A DNA stretch of 7,319 bases, taken from NCBI GenBank assembly GCA_003222375.1, contig QHVX01000040.1, forward strand, positions 21,945-29,263, given 5' to 3'. The notes beneath the pieces are model-generated. The model searched no databases. It had not been told where the DNA came from and was given only the letters and a program-made list of their open reading frames with translations. The position numbers were made by a program, and so were the translations under genes. Source of the DNA: Acidobacteriota bacterium (GTDB lineage Bacteria; Acidobacteriota; Thermoanaerobaculia; Gp7-AA8). The stretch's first letter is position 1; each line of letters opens with the position of its first letter. This document shows, in pieces, positions 6,867 to 7,319 of the stretch.

Positions 6867-6909
6867 CCGCGGATCCTTGATGTCGTTCTGCCACTCGACG
6901 CCGGACTCT

Positions 6910-7319
6910 CCCCTCTTTGTATTTCCAGTGGGCCGCGATGCCCTGCTCCGCGATGAGGTCCATGTCCCTGGTGCGGATCTGCACCTCGAACGGTTGGCCT
7001 TTCTCCGCCACCACCGTCGTATGCAGCGACTGGTAGAAGTTCGGCTTCGGCATCGCGATGTAGTCTTTGATGCGGCCGGGCACGGGCCGCCACATCTGAT
7101 GGATGATGCCTAATGCTGCATAACAATCTTTCACACTATTTGTGATGATTCTGAAGCCGATGTAGTCGTAGACCTGGCCGATGTCGATTTCCTGTCGCCG
7201 CAGTTTGGTCCAGATCGAGAACATCGACTTCACGCGGCCGTTGACGTCGCCGGAGATCTCGTTGTCGCGCAGCTTCGTCTGCAGCGTGCCGTTGACGCGG
7301 TCGACGAGATCGCCGCTCA
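6910..7319 (-). CDS. rel: Rel/SpoT (p)ppGpp synthetase domain (N-terminus outside window; frame broken at 3' end)
   Basis: This is the synthetase domain, which transfers pyrophosphate from ATP to GTP or GDP. It enters from beyond 7319, so the N-terminal HD hydrolase domain is not visible. Seen: GRVKSMFSIWTKL, YDYIGFRIIT, the highly conserved RIKDYIAMPKPNFYQSLHT, FEVQIRTRDM with the catalytic Glu, and EQGIAAHWKYKEG. The R-x-K-D form (RIKD) is typical of bifunctional Rel/SpoT enzymes, as opposed to the ExDD of synthetase-only RelA. Family homology stops at KEG (6910). Beyond it this frame runs on to 6103 as arginine-rich nonsense, while the true continuation is in another frame from about 6896. 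Either the gene is a fresh pseudogene, or the assembly lost bases here, or two polypeptides are made. Confidence 0.83.

Noticed and set aside
6103..6906. Continuation of the synthetase frame of rel past the break
   Set aside because: The residues are arginine-rich with no homology, while the conserved TGS-ACT protein lies in another frame of the same strand.
6905..6920. Programmed ribosomal frameshift in rel (AAAGAGGGG region)
   Set aside because: There is no classical slippery heptamer, and a frameshift would not account for the roughly 15-16 missing residues; a deletion or assembly error fits better.

Overview
The window is an ordinary-looking chromosomal segment from a moderately GC-rich diderm (Gram-negative) bacterium. 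The gene set is type IV pilus pilMNOPQ, a four-cysteine 50S L28 gene and a long Rel/SpoT (p)ppGpp enzyme. Together with the style of the proteins (Ala/Thr/Gly/Pro-rich tails, a PilQ with AMIN domains, a 'RIKD' Rel) this suggests Acidobacteriota. That placement is an inference from style and was not tested by phylogeny.

Layout. (1) Positions 1-5387, minus strand: one tightly packed type IV pilus alignment/secretin operon in the order pilM (5387-4332), pilN (4335-3664), pilO (3651-3013), pilP (3009-2449), pilQ (2416 to beyond base 1). Neighbouring genes overlap by 4 nt or sit 3-32 nt apart. pilQ lacks only its last few residues. (2) Positions 5388-5566: a divergent intergenic region with a good sigma70-type promoter (perfect TTGACA) facing pilM and weaker candidates facing rpmB. 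(3) Positions 5567-5761, plus strand: rpmB. (4) Positions 5762-5809: two perfect GC hairpins around a palindromic CTACGTAG, between the convergent ends of rpmB and rel; they are either a two-way terminator or a REP/BIME-like repeat. (5) Positions 5808-7319, minus strand: a bifunctional-type rel/spoT gene, entered in its synthetase domain and read to its C-terminal ACT domain. It is broken by a change of frame near 6897-6909, where about 15-16 codons expected in the family are also missing.

How the genes work together. PilM (cytoplasmic, actin-like) binds the N-terminal peptide of PilN. PilN and PilO form the inner-membrane heterodimer, PilP bridges the periplasm, and PilQ is the outer-membrane secretin through which the pilus passes. 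rpmB (ribosome) and rel (stringent response) are housekeeping neighbours.

I found no convincing undescribed system. The points most worth a second look are the rel frameshift/deletion, the paired hairpin element, the cysteine-free PilP, and the shared low-complexity Thr/Gly/Ala segments of PilN, PilO and PilP. No tRNA, rRNA, CRISPR array, insertion sequence or transposase is visible.
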